Shown: one piece after another, positions 51,724-60,506 of the stretch
How positions within the stretch are numbered: position 1 is the stretch's first letter
Layout: each line of letters starts with the position of its first letter
From: Mycolicibacterium brumae
GTDB taxonomy: Bacteria > Actinomycetota > Actinomycetes > Mycobacteriales > Mycobacteriaceae
Direction of reading: 5' to 3'
DNA length: 64,000 bases
Assembly (NCBI RefSeq): GCF_025215495.1
Contig: NZ_CP104302.1
Span: 2,914,001 to 2,978,000 of the forward strand
Translations under genes and position numbers: made by a program
Notes under the pieces: generated by a model
What the model was told of the DNA's origin: nothing
The model's database searches: none
What the model saw: only the letters and a program-made list of their open reading frames with translations

Positions 51724-54700
51724 TCAGCTGATCAGCTCCCGAATGTCGTCGGCGGTCAGCGCCGAACCGAAGACGGCGCCATCGTCGATCACCGCGTTGA
51801 ACAGCGCGGCCTTGCGCTTGTTCAGCGCGACCACCTTCTCTTCGATGGTGTCGCGGGCAATCAGCCGGTACACCATGACATTTCGGGTCTGCCCGATGCG
51901 GTGGGTGCGGTCCACGGCCTGGGCTTCCACGGCCGGGTTCCACCACGGATCGAGCAGGAAGCAGTAGTCGGCCTCGGTGAGGTTCAGCCCGAACCCGCCG
52001 GCCTTGAGGCTGATCAGGAACGCCGGGGCGGCGCCGTCCTTGAACGTGGCGATGGCCTTGGCGCGGTCCCGAGTGCGACCGTCGAGATAGCAGTACTCGA
52101 TGCCCTCGGCGTCGAGTCGGTCGCGCACCTGGCCGAGGAATCGGGTGAACTGGCTGAACACCAGCGCACGATGGCCGCCGCGGACGACGTCGACCATCTG
52201 CTCGATCAGCACCTCGATCTTGGCGCTCGGGATATTCGCCGCGGCCGGGTCCACCAGGGCGGGGTGCAGCGCGAGTTGGCGCATCGTCGTCAACGACTTC
52301 AAGATGGTGAACCGATTGCGCTGCATGTCGTCGAGCAGGCCCAGCACCTTCTGCCGCTCGCGCTGCAGCCGCTTGTCGTAGGCCGCTCGGTGCCGCGGGG
52401 CCAGGTCGACCTCCACGAGCTGCTCCTGCTTGGCGGGCAGCTCGGCGGCCACCAGTTCCTTGGTGCGGCGCAACATCAGCGGCTTGATCCGCCGTCGCAG
52501 CAACCCGAGGCGGTCGGTGTCGCGGGTCCGCTCAATGGTTTTGGCGAAGTAGTCGGCGAACGCCTTGTGGTCCGGGAACAACCCGGGCGCGGTGATCGAC
52601 ATCAGCGACCACAGCTCCATCAGGTTGTTCTCCATCGGGGTGCCGGTGATCGCCAGTTTCGTCGGCGCGGCCAGTCTTCGCGCGCACTGATAGGTCTTGG
52701 CCTGCCGGTTCTTCACGTACTGCGCCTCGTCCAGGATCAGCGCGGACCACGGCTGCTTGTCGTGTTCGTCGAAGTCCAGCCGGAACAGGGTGTAGGAGGT
52801 GATGACGACGTCCGCGCCGGCGATCCGCTCCGCGAATTCAACGCCGGACTTGGCCGCGGTGTCGGCGAGCACGACGGCGTTCAGGTGCGGCGCGAACCGG
52901 GCGATCTCCGCGGCCCAGTTCGACATCACGCTCGCGGGGGCCACCACCAGGAACGGCGCGCCGCCCGGATCCTGTTGGCGGGCGTGACAGATCAGCGTGA
53001 TGGCCTGCACGGTCTTGCCCAGCCCCATGTCGTCGGCCAAGATGCCGCCGAGACCGTGCGCGTGCAGCGTGGCCAGCCAGGCGAATCCGTCGCGCTGATA
53101 GGGGCGCAACTCGGCCCGCACGGTGTCGGGGACCTCGACGGGCGCCGGCGCGCCCAGCGCCCGCAGACCCTCCACCTGACGCTTCCACTCGCGGGCCTGG
53201 CGAACCACCACGCCGAGCTCGGCGAGCTCGTCGAACAGGTCGGCCTGGAACCGGGTGATCCGCGGCGCGCCGGTGGCGTGCGGGTCATCGTCGGTGAGCG
53301 CGCGGGCCTCCACGATGAGGTCACGCAGCCGGCCGAACTCCGGCTTCGCCAGCGAGAAGTACGCGCCGTCGGGCAGCAGCAGGTATTCCTGGCCGGCGGC
53401 GAGGGCGGTGAACACCTGGGCGAACGGCACGGTGCGGCCCTCGACGGTGATGGTGACGCCGAGGTCGAACCAGTCGGTCTCCCCCTTCACCGCGGTGGTC
53501 TTGACGCCGATGACCAGTGATTCGCCGGCCTCCCGGTAGTCCGCGGGGGTGCCGGTGACCTCGACGATGACGTCGGGCTCATCGGCCAGCAGCGGCATCA
53601 GCTCCTCGGTGAACCGCATGGTGTCCATGCCGATCAGGCGCATACGTGGCGCCAGGGAGCCGTCGACGTGCCGAATCCCGAAGCGCTCCAGAGGAACGTC
53701 GAGTCCTATCGCGAGGCGCCGCTCCGCGTCGCGGTCGCGATAGCCGTCGTCGACGCCGCCGATGGAGCAGCGGATCTCGGTGTCGCCGATGCGGTACATC
53801 CACTCGCAGGTCACCTCCAGACCGTGAGCCTTGAGGTAGTCCGCGCGCAGCACGAGAATCGGTCCGGTGATCTCGGGCACCTCGAACGAGCCGTCCGATG
53901 AGGTGACCGGGCAGATACTGCGCAGCCGTGGGTAGTACTCGGCGGCGAAGCTCGCCGCCTCTTCGGCCGGCACCGAGATCGAATACCCACGAAGCACCAT
54001 GTTCTGCAAGGACTCCGCGGCACCGGAGGGCAGCCGGGCCAACCGCAAGCCGGAATCGTCGAGGTAGGCGACGCCGTGGCCGAAGGATCCGATGAAGCCT
54101 TTGGCGGTGTGACGGACGCCGTCGATGTCGAGGACGGGTTCGACGGTGAGATCGCCGTTGCCGTCGGCGGTGACGTCCAGCGCCAGGGTGGCGAGCCCGG
54201 GAGCGGGCAGTTCGTCGCCGGCGCGGGTCCGCAGTAGTTTCACGCCGGTGCGCCGAATGTCGTCGAGCAGCGGCCACAGTTGCGGAGAATCGATGCGGGA
54301 CAGGGCAATCGACTTCACCGCGCCGTAGTCGTACATCGAATAGACCGAGGTGGCGCTCGCCTTGTGCAGGGCGTACAGGGTGCGCAGCGCGTCGACCTGT
54401 TGCCGGTCCCCGCCGCGGTAGCGCAGGGTTTCGAGGTTGTTCCAGGTGGCGTCGCTGTTCACCCATCCGCCGCGGGCGCCCGGGCGCAGCAGGCGGGCCT
54501 CCAGGGTGAACCCAGGGCCGGGCGCGGAGGCGAACTCGATCGCCACCGGAGTTGCCTCGGAGCCGCCCGCGGTGGCCGCGGGCGGCAGCAATGCGCCCAG
54601 CGCGCCCCGCCAGCTGTGCGTCGCATGCGCCTCGGCGGCCTGCTCGGCGATGACGAGCAGCGCCGCGACGTGCTTGCAGTCGAACTGCATCGGGCAGCTG

Positions 54701-54951
54701 CACCGGCCGGAGTTGAGCCGCCACAGGTCGTCGCGCCAGCGGACCAGCCCCACCCGGGTGTTGTAGACGCGTCCGTGGTTGCCGAGGACGGTTCCGGACA
54801 GAGTCCCCGATCCGGGGTTCCATTCGCAGCGCAGCACCCGCTCGGACGCGGCGTAGGCGGCCCCGCGACCGAAGGTTTCCAGCCCGAGAAGTTCCTCGGC
54901 TTCGTCGATGTCGATGACGGGCGGATCGACCATCGCGGCGATGGGAGACAT
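51724..54951 (-). CDS. SNF2-family helicase with SWIM zinc finger
   Basis: A 1075-residue DNA translocase. The N-terminal SWIM finger reads CSCPMQFDCKHVAALLVIA (about residues 78-97). The SNF2 ATPase core has Walker A ILADDMGLGKTVQAITLI (about 638-655), DEAQ box LILDEAQYVKN (about 738), and C-terminal helicase motifs LVFSQFTRFLGQ, LISLKAGGFGLNLTEADYCF and AVDRTHRIGQTRNVMVYRLI. It is the mycobacterial HelZ-like type, implicated in DNA repair or chromosome remodelling. Start MSPIAAMVDPP at 54951 was chosen; the open frame continues 1 kb upstream but that part reads as antisense of 55270-56499. Confidence 0.93.
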   Translation of the reverse strand: MSPIAAMVDPPVIDIDEAEELLGLETFGRGAAYAASERVLRCEWNPGSGTLSGTVLGNHGRVYNTRVGLVRWRDDLWRLNSGRCSCPMQFDCKHVAALLVIAEQAAEAHATHSWRGALGALLPPAATAGGSEATPVAIEFASAPGPGFTLEARLLRPGARGGWVNSDATWNNLETLRYRGGDRQQVDALRTLYALHKASATSVYSMYDYGAVKSIALSRIDSPQLWPLLDDIRRTGVKLLRTRAGDELPAPGLATLALDVTADGNGDLTVEPVLDIDGVRHTAKGFIGSFGHGVAYLDDSGLRLARLPSGAAESLQNMVLRGYSISVPAEEAASFAAEYYPRLRSICPVTSSDGSFEVPEITGPILVLRADYLKAHGLEVTCEWMYRIGDTEIRCSIGGVDDGYRDRDAERRLAIGLDVPLERFGIRHVDGSLAPRMRLIGMDTMRFTEELMPLLADEPDVIVEVTGTPADYREAGESLVIGVKTTAVKGETDWFDLGVTITVEGRTVPFAQVFTALAAGQEYLLLPDGAYFSLAKPEFGRLRDLIVEARALTDDDPHATGAPRITRFQADLFDELAELGVVVRQAREWKRQVEGLRALGAPAPVEVPDTVRAELRPYQRDGFAWLATLHAHGLGGILADDMGLGKTVQAITLICHARQQDPGGAPFLVVAPASVMSNWAAEIARFAPHLNAVVLADTAAKSGVEFAERIAGADVVITSYTLFRLDFDEHDKQPWSALILDEAQYVKNRQAKTYQCARRLAAPTKLAITGTPMENNLMELWSLMSITAPGLFPDHKAFADYFAKTIERTRDTDRLGLLRRRIKPLMLRRTKELVAAELPAKQEQLVEVDLAPRHRAAYDKRLQRERQKVLGLLDDMQRNRFTILKSLTTMRQLALHPALVDPAAANIPSAKIEVLIEQMVDVVRGGHRALVFSQFTRFLGQVRDRLDAEGIEYCYLDGRTRDRAKAIATFKDGAAPAFLISLKAGGFGLNLTEADYCFLLDPWWNPAVEAQAVDRTHRIGQTRNVMVYRLIARDTIEEKVVALNKRKAALFNAVIDDGAVFGSALTADDIRELIS

Positions 54952-55269
54952 GGCCGTCAGGATAGGCGCCGACTCCGACAACTCGACCGACGCGCGCCGG
55001 GGAATCCCGCAGGTTGGGACTGGTGTTGCGGGTGGGGCCCAGGGGCCCCGGGCGGACGCCTGTCTGCTGGAGCCGGTCGACTCGACTGGGCGCACCGCGA
55101 TCCGTTCGATCGGATGTTGGCCGCGCAGTCGATGATCCACTCCATGCCCCTCATCACCGGCGACCCCGCATTCAGCGGCCTCGCCGGAGTACGCACCCTC
55201 TGGTGACTCCGGGCCCGGCGACGCCAGTCCACATCCGCATGTTCGTATCGTCTTTGCGAGGATGGCAGC
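54952..55269. other. Helicase-to-55270 intergenic region with a PIN remnant
   Basis: A 318-bp gap between divergent genes. Apart from the VapC-like remnant (55075-55206) no gene is visible; the promoter for the plus-strand gene at 55270 must lie in the last 60 bp. Confidence 0.5.
55075..55206 (+). pseudogene. C-terminal fragment of a VapC PIN-domain toxin
   Basis: In one plus frame the sequence reads RLDWAHRDPFDRMLAAQSM, IHSMPLITGDPAFSGLAG and VRTLW followed by TGA. That is the conserved C-terminal third of VapC toxins (HRDPFDRMLAAQA...T-D-x-x-F...R-x-LW), with the two late acidic metal ligands. The N-terminal two thirds and any antitoxin gene are missing, so it is a decayed remnant. Confidence 0.72.
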
Positions 55270-56499
55270 ATGTCGCACGCCCTGGCTGACGCGGTCCTGC
55301 CGCTGATTCGCACCACCGCCGACCTGCACCGTTACCGCGCCGCCAATCAGCACGGCGGCCAGATGCACAACGCGATCGACATCCTCGAATCGGCCATTCC
55401 GTCGACCGATGCGACCGAGGTCTACACGGTCACCCACAAGGCCCTGGCCAGCGCGATCACCGTAATCGCGCGCGCTGACGACTCCGCGGGGATCATCGGC
55501 GACGCGTGCCGGCGACTTTTGGCGCTGCACCCGACGACGGCCATCGCCGCCGCCGTGCCGCCGGGGAAGCTCGTCGACTGGATGGTGAAGTTCCAGTTCG
55601 ACGGCAAGGTCGACTACTTCGAACTGGACCCGGTCGCCTATGCCCCGGCTCTCGGCGACGCCGGCATAGCGGCCTACCGCGCCAGGCTCGACGAGCTTCG
55701 CGCAAGCCTGAGCGCTGAACCCGCCGAACCGTTCCACCCCGACCCGGACCTGCACAAGCGGTGGGTGCTGGAGTGGAACGACAAGCGACTGGCAGTGCTC
55801 GACCACGACATCGCCGCCATCATCCGCACGCACGCCCGTGACCGCCGTGTCGCCGCCTGGTTCGTGGACACCGCCAAGGCATTCGCCGAGATCGGCGAGA
55901 TCGACCTGGCTATCGACTGGGCCGCCCAGGGCGTCGACATCGGCCCGTGGCACCAATCACTGCAGGCGGCCGGCTACTGGTGCGGACTACTCGCCGAACA
56001 CCGCCCCGCCGACGAACTCGACGCTCGGCTGACCGTCTTCCGGCGATGGCCCTCGTCGTCGACCGCAGCGCAGCTACACAGATCGGCGAGCGCGCAATGG
56101 CCGGGGTACGCCGATGAAGTGATGGACACGCTGTCCCAAACGCCAAGGGAAGCAGTGTTGTTCACTCTCTTGACGCTGAAGGACCCGCGACAGGCGTGGG
56201 ACCTGGCGCAGCGCCTGTCCCTCGACAGCGACGACGTCTGGGCCGAGCTGATCAAGTCCTACGACAAGATCGATCCCGCCGCGACACTGCCCATCCACCG
56301 CCGTCTCGTCGAGCAGCAACTCATTGAGGCCGACGCCCGGCACTACCGGGCCGCCGCTCGACGGCTGGCGAAGATGCGCAAACTCGCGGCCGGAACCGAT
56401 CACTCTGCAGAGGTCGACGAGTTCATCGCCGACCTGCGAGAGTCCCACCGTCGGCGTCCTCGACTGCAGCAGGAGTTCGATCGCGCCGGGCTGCCCTGA
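55270..56499 (+). CDS. Hypothetical helical (DUF6880-like) protein
   Basis: A 409-residue, largely helical protein (MSHALADAVLPLIRTTADLH, AWFVDTAKAFAEIGEIDLAI, DWAAQGVDIGPWHQSLQAAG). Its repeat-like helices resemble the C-terminal TPR-type region that follows SWIM fingers in other actinobacterial proteins, but no SWIM motif is present. It lies divergently beside the SWIM-SNF2 helicase, so a functional link is possible. No catalytic motif is visible. The last 60 residues are basic (RESHRRRPRLQQEFDRAG). Confidence 0.8.
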   Translation: MSHALADAVLPLIRTTADLHRYRAANQHGGQMHNAIDILESAIPSTDATEVYTVTHKALASAITVIARADDSAGIIGDACRRLLALHPTTAIAAAVPPGKLVDWMVKFQFDGKVDYFELDPVAYAPALGDAGIAAYRARLDELRASLSAEPAEPFHPDPDLHKRWVLEWNDKRLAVLDHDIAAIIRTHARDRRVAAWFVDTAKAFAEIGEIDLAIDWAAQGVDIGPWHQSLQAAGYWCGLLAEHRPADELDARLTVFRRWPSSSTAAQLHRSASAQWPGYADEVMDTLSQTPREAVLFTLLTLKDPRQAWDLAQRLSLDSDDVWAELIKSYDKIDPAATLPIHRRLVEQQLIEADARHYRAAARRLAKMRKLAAGTDHSAEVDEFIADLRESHRRRPRLQQEFDRAGLP

Positions 56500-56647
56500 A
56501 CGGAGGCGATCCTGGACGCGGCTCGATCGCGGGAGTTCAATTGCAGGCGGGAGATCAATCCCACCGACCGCCAAGGACGGGGGCGTCATGCCCTTCAGCG
56601 TTCCGACCTCGATGCTGAAATCGCAGCGGTGCTGCTAAAATACATGC

Positions 56648-56881
56648 ATGGTTGCGGTGACGATCAGGGACGTACCGGAAAGCGTCCGCGATGAGCTGGC
56701 CAGCCGTGCGGCGCTCGCAGGGAAGTCGCTGCAGGAGTACCTGCGCGCGCTACTGGTGGAGACCTCGGACAAGCCCAGCCTTGAAGAGGTGCTGCGTCGC
56801 GCCCGGGCGCGGGTCACCGCGACGGGATCGCGGGTCGATTCGGCCGCCACGTTGGCAGCACGCGACGCTGACCGGAGATGA
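56648..56881 (+). CDS. vapB: VapB antitoxin (FitA-like ribbon-helix-helix)
   Basis: A 77-residue antitoxin: MVAVTIRDVPESVRDELASR and ALAGKSLQEYLRALLVE form the ribbon-helix-helix DNA-binding half, and the C-terminus (PSLEEVLRRARARVTATGSR) is the toxin-binding arm. It overlaps vapC by 4 bp (ATGA). A TAAAAT box lies about 8 bp before the ATG, so the transcript is probably short-leadered. It should neutralise VapC and repress the pair. Confidence 0.92.
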   Translation: MVAVTIRDVPESVRDELASRAALAGKSLQEYLRALLVETSDKPSLEEVLRRARARVTATGSRVDSAATLAARDADRR

Positions 56882-57285
56882 CCAGACCGGCTTTGGTCTG
56901 TGACGCCTCGGCGGTCGTCAGCGCGCTCGTCGACTCCGGCCCCGACGGCGCATGGGCTGCGGAACATCTGGCCGGCAGTCACTTGTTCGCGCCCGCGCAG
57001 ATGCCCTTCGAATGCGCCAACATCCTGCGTCGCCACGAGCAGGCAGGCCTGATCAGCGCCGATCAAGCCATCCAGGCCCACGTCGACCTCCTCGCATTGC
57101 CGGTCGAACTCTGGCCATACGAGGCGGTCGCCACGCGCGTCTGGCAACTACGCGCGAATCTCACGTGCTACGACGCGGCCTACGTCGCGCTGGCCGAAGC
57201 AATCGACGCCGTCTTGGTGACGATTGACCGACGGATCGTTAGAGCGCCCGGCCTATCGTGTGCCGTCTCAACACCGCCGACATAG
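56878..57285 (+). CDS. vapC: VapC toxin (PIN-domain ribonuclease)
   Basis: A 135-residue PIN nuclease with all expected acidic residues: LVCDASAVVSAL (first Asp), MPFECANILRRH (Glu), CYDAAYVALAEA (Asp) and TIDRRIVRAPGL (last Asp). It cleaves RNA when free of VapB. A fragment like its MPFECANILRRHEQAG segment occurs at 61505-61562, evidence of a lost relative nearby. Confidence 0.93.
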   Translation: MTRPALVCDASAVVSALVDSGPDGAWAAEHLAGSHLFAPAQMPFECANILRRHEQAGLISADQAIQAHVDLLALPVELWPYEAVATRVWQLRANLTCYDAAYVALAEAIDAVLVTIDRRIVRAPGLSCAVSTPPT

Positions 57286-57360
57286 CGCGGGAGCCCCCTC
57301 GTCGCACCGACCGCCGACAAGCGTTCGACGCCGGCGATGACCGTCGGTAGCGTCGAACCG

Positions 57361-58011
57361 ATGGCGAACATCGTGATTTTCGGCGGGCACGGCAAGGTCG
57401 CGCAGCTACTGGCCCCGATCCTGTCTGACCGTGGCGATAGCGTCACCGCGGTGATCCGCAACCCGGCGCACGCCGCCGAGGTTGCCGCTGCGGCCAACCC
57501 GCTGGTCCTCGACATCGAGGCCGCCGACACCCCGCAGATCGCCGAGGCGCTCACCGGCGCCGACGCGGTGGTCTTCAGCGCGGGGGCCGGCGGCGGGAAC
57601 CCGGAACGCACGTACGCGGTCGACCGGGACGCCGCGATCTGCACCATGGCCGCGGCCCGCGACGCCGGCGTCCGCCGGTACGTGATGGTCTCCTATCTCG
57701 GGGCGGGCCCGGATCACGGTGTGCCCGAGGGTGATTCGTTCTACCCTTACGCCGAGGCGAAGGCCGCCGCAGACACCGCGCTGCGGGCCGAAGACCTCGA
57801 CTGGACCATCCTGATGCCCGGCCGGCTGACCCTCGACCCGCCGACCGGGAGGATCGACCCGACGGCGATCCGCGGCGCCGACAATCCCGGCACCTCCCGC
57901 GCCAATGTCGCGCAGGTCGCCGCCGCCGCGCTGGCCGACCCGTCCACCATCGGCAAGGATCTACCGTTCACCGACGGCGACATCCCGATCGCCGAGGCGA
58001 TCGCCGGCTGA
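57361..58011 (+). CDS. NAD(P)-binding atypical SDR (YwnB-like)
   Basis: A 216-residue atypical SDR: IVIFGGHGKVAQLLAPIL is the GxxGxxA-type cofactor motif, followed by VVFSAGAGGG, RRYVMVSYLGA and YAEAKAAADTAL (Tyr-Lys). Members bind NAD(P)H and reduce flavins or act as regulators; no specific reaction can be assigned. It stands alone, 75 bp after vapC and 64 bp before the PfkB gene. Confidence 0.88.
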   Translation: MANIVIFGGHGKVAQLLAPILSDRGDSVTAVIRNPAHAAEVAAAANPLVLDIEAADTPQIAEALTGADAVVFSAGAGGGNPERTYAVDRDAAICTMAAARDAGVRRYVMVSYLGAGPDHGVPEGDSFYPYAEAKAAADTALRAEDLDWTILMPGRLTLDPPTGRIDPTAIRGADNPGTSRANVAQVAAAALADPSTIGKDLPFTDGDIPIAEAIAG

Positions 58012-58075
58012 GGCCGCGCCGGGATCCTAGGCGACTCGGGAATACCAACTGGTCAAAGCGGGTACACACCCGCTC

Positions 58076-59101
58076 ATGACAAATCGGAAGCGCGCCGAGC
58101 CCCGCAAGTCCACACCGGCAAAGGATCCGGCCGAAGCCGACGAGCCGACACCCGAGGAACCGGCGACCGTCGTCATCTTCGCCCCCGCCCCGGTGCTGAC
58201 GGTCACCGTGGAGGACCTGTCCGGGGAGCCCGACATCCACGTGCACCCGGGTGGGCAGGGTGTGTGGCAGTCCCGGATGGTGTCGTCACTGGGCGTGCCA
58301 ACCGTGCTGTGCGCCGCACTCGGCGGTGAGACCGGTTCGGTGCTCGGGCATCTGCTGCCGACCACCGACGTCACCGTGCGCAGCGTCTCCGTCAGTTCCC
58401 GCAACGGCGCCTACGTGCACGACCGTCGGACCGGCGAGCGGGAGATCATCGCGGAGAGTCCGGGCAGCCCGCTGGACCGCCACGAACTCGACTCGCTTTA
58501 CGAACTCACCCTGACCGAGGGCCTCACGCACGGCTGGGTGTTGCTGTCCGGGCCGCAGGACGACCGGGTCGTACCGGCCGAGTTGTACCGTCGTCTGGCG
58601 ACCGACCTCGGCGCCAACGGTTGCCGTGTCGTCGCCGATCTGTGCGGCGAGCGACTGGAGGCGGTGCTCGCCGGTAAGCCCTCCTTGATCAAGGTGAGCC
58701 ACGAAGAACTGCTCGCCGACGGCCGGGCGAAGTCCGAGGACGCCAAGGACCTCGTCGCCGCCATGCGCACCATCCGGGACGAAGGCGCGCGCTCCGTCGT
58801 CGTGTCGCGGGCCGGCGCCGAACCGGCCCTGGCCATGATCGACGCCGATTCCGACGGTGAGCGGGACGCCGTCGTCGAGGTTGTGACGCCGACGTTGGAA
58901 CCGGCCGACCCGACCGGCGCCGGGGACTCGATGACCGCCGGCATGGTCGCCGCGCTGGCCTGCGGACAGCCGATCCGCTACGCGCTGCAGGTCGGGGCGG
59001 CATGCGGCGCGCTCAACGTCGTGCGCCACGGGCTGGGCACCGGCGGCGCGAAGGCCGTGGCGGCGATCGCCCAACGCGTCGAGTTGCGCCCGTGGAAGTA
59101 G
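58076..59101 (+). CDS. PfkB-family carbohydrate/nucleoside kinase
   Basis: A 341-residue kinase with a polar N-terminal extension of about 30 residues (RKRAEPRKSTPAKDPAEADE). PfkB core: PGGQGVWQSRMVSSLGVPTV (sugar site, with Gln in place of the usual Ala/Asn), LSGPQDDRVV, and the catalytic DPTGAGDSMTAGMVAALACG near residue 280, with the base Asp present. It probably phosphorylates a hexose, as in 1-phosphofructokinase/tagatose kinases; substrate unknown. It precedes surE by 20 bp and may be co-transcribed with it. Confidence 0.9.
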   Translation: MTNRKRAEPRKSTPAKDPAEADEPTPEEPATVVIFAPAPVLTVTVEDLSGEPDIHVHPGGQGVWQSRMVSSLGVPTVLCAALGGETGSVLGHLLPTTDVTVRSVSVSSRNGAYVHDRRTGEREIIAESPGSPLDRHELDSLYELTLTEGLTHGWVLLSGPQDDRVVPAELYRRLATDLGANGCRVVADLCGERLEAVLAGKPSLIKVSHEELLADGRAKSEDAKDLVAAMRTIRDEGARSVVVSRAGAEPALAMIDADSDGERDAVVEVVTPTLEPADPTGAGDSMTAGMVAALACGQPIRYALQVGAACGALNVVRHGLGTGGAKAVAAIAQRVELRPWK

Positions 59102-59121
59102 CGCGAGAGGAAGGAGCCCAG

Positions 59122-59904
59122 GTGCCAATCGCGTTGGTCACCAACGACGACGGGATCGACTCCCCCGGCCTGCACGCGCTGGCGGCCGCGGCACGCGACG
59201 CCGGATTGCAGGTGATTGTGGCGGCGCCCGCGGAGCAGTCCAGCGGCGCCAGCGCATCGCTGACCGCGGTCCTGCGAGACGGCCACACCGCCGTCGAGCG
59301 CCGGGAGCTGCCCGGGCTGGAGCACGTCGAAGCATGGGCCGTGCACGCCCAGCCCGCGCATATCGTCACCGCCGCAATGAACGGTTGGTTCGATCCCCCG
59401 CCGGATCTGGTGCTCTCCGGAATCAACCACGGCGCAAATGTCGGTCGGACCGTGCTGCATTCGGGAACGGTCGGCGCGGCGCTGACCGCGAAGCTGCACG
59501 ACGCGCGCGCCCTGGCGGTGTCCTTGGACGTGGCGTTGCATCCCACCGGCGAGCGGCACTGGGAATCAGCGGCCGCGCTGGTGCCAACGGTGCTGGAACT
59601 GCTCCTTGACACGCCCGAACCCGCGGTGCTCTCCCTCAACGTCCCCGACCGCCCTACCGACCAGCTCGGCCCCATCCGGCACGCGCCGCTGGCCCGCGGC
59701 GGGTCGGTGCACATCCACGTCGACGAAGTCCTCGACGGCGGTGTGCGCTTGGCGGAGTTCGAGATGGACGACCCACCCGAACCGGGCAGCGACGCCGCAG
59801 TGTTGATCGACGGGCATCCGACGCTCACCGAGCTGCGATCCGTCGAGTCGCACGACGGCGCCCTGGTGCGAGATTGGCTGGACTCGCAACGAGCACGTCG
59901 CTGA
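59122..59904 (+). CDS. surE: 5'/3'-nucleotidase SurE
   Basis: A 260-residue survival protein SurE. The N-terminus LVTNDDGIDSPGLHAL carries the metal-binding Asp-Asp, then APAEQSSGASASLT, VLSGINHGANVGRTVLHSGT (Asn ligand) and NVPDRPTDQLGPIR. It dephosphorylates nucleoside monophosphates. The GTG start has AAGGAG seven bases upstream. Confidence 0.94.
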   Translation: MPIALVTNDDGIDSPGLHALAAAARDAGLQVIVAAPAEQSSGASASLTAVLRDGHTAVERRELPGLEHVEAWAVHAQPAHIVTAAMNGWFDPPPDLVLSGINHGANVGRTVLHSGTVGAALTAKLHDARALAVSLDVALHPTGERHWESAAALVPTVLELLLDTPEPAVLSLNVPDRPTDQLGPIRHAPLARGGSVHIHVDEVLDGGVRLAEFEMDDPPEPGSDAAVLIDGHPTLTELRSVESHDGALVRDWLDSQRARR

Positions 59905-59944
59905 GGCCACCGACGACGGATAGCGCTCGTCGCCGGCGGTTCTG

Positions 59945-60027
59945 CGGAGGGTGGAGGACTCGAACCCCTGCCTGTCACGGCACCCCGGTGTTCGACGCCG
60001 GTTGCAGACCATTCCGCGGCACCCTCT
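59945..60027 (-). tRNA. tRNA-like sequence, degenerate, possible Ser (CGA)
   Basis: An 83-base fold on the minus strand. The T-loop is TTCGAGT with a 4/5 stem, the acceptor stem pairs 6/7, there is a plausible D-arm (GCGG/CTGC), a long variable arm TGCC/GGCA and an anticodon arm CCGGC-GTCGAAC-ACCGG whose loop would give anticodon CGA. Mismatches at the ends suggest decay. It lies 5 bases from the tRNA-like sequence at 60033-60122. Confidence 0.35.
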
Positions 60028-60032
60028 CGAGC

Positions 60033-60122
60033 GGAGGTCTGCGGAATCGAACCGCAATCACGAATCAGGTTCGGATCACTCCCGGTAGCAACGGGGTTCC
60101 GGCCCAGCCGAATTAGACCTCC
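60033..60122 (-). tRNA. tRNA-Ser (GCT)-like sequence
   Basis: A 90-base minus-strand fold of class II (serine) size. The acceptor stem GGAGGTC/GACCTCC is perfect, the T-arm TGCGG-TTCGATT-CCGCA is perfect, the anticodon arm CCCCG-TTGCTAC-CGGGA pairs 4/5 with anticodon GCT, and a long variable arm includes CGAA/TTCG. The D-arm is atypical (TTCGGC/GCCGGAA, without the usual A14/GG pattern), and no CCA is encoded. It could be a divergent, mobile-element type tRNA or a pseudo-tRNA. Confidence 0.45.
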
Positions 60123-60206
60123 AGCGCACTTAGCGCGAGGTACTCGATGATCGGCGGGTGTAAGTCACGGAATTAGATTAGCCAGCGGCGCAAGCGAATT
60201 AGATGT

Positions 60207-60470
60207 GCTGCCGACTCGCACCGCACCCTCGCCGCCACTCCACTGATCGCGTCGCTGTCGACGATCGGCCCCGACGGGACCCCACAGGTCACCGCGGTCT
60301 GGTTCCTGATCGACGACGACGGGTCCGCGGCGGTGTCGATGACCACCGACCGGCAGAAGGGAAGCGGGTGTGCGCGCACTACGGCCGTCCCGACGCCGCC
60401 GGCGCACCGACGCAGGGCCGGGTTGTCGCGCGGATTCTCCCGACCCGGATCGTCGCCCAAGGCTGACCTG
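60207..60470 (+). pseudogene. Fragment of a pyridoxamine-phosphate-oxidase (PPOX) family gene
   Basis: One plus frame (about 60220-60365) encodes TPLIASLSTIGPDGTPQVTA, VWFLIDDDGSAAVSMTTDRQ and K, the start of a PPOX/F420-dependent flavin-binding domain. Beyond the Lys the match stops and the remainder is out of register, so the 3' two thirds are lost. No start codon or ribosome site is evident. Together with the tRNA-like and PIN fragments it marks a decayed stretch. Confidence 0.6.
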
Positions 60471-60506
60471 TAATGGGCGGCCGCCGCACTTCGATAGACT
60501 GCTGTG

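Noticed and set aside
54952..55956. N-terminal extension of the SNF2 gene up to 55956
   Set aside because: It is antisense to the coherent gene at 55270-56499, and SWIM-SNF2 homologues start near the chosen ATG.
60123..60206. A third tRNA-like copy upstream of the GCT one
   Set aside because: The GAATTAGA repeats suggest relatedness, but no T-loop or acceptor pairing can be drawn.
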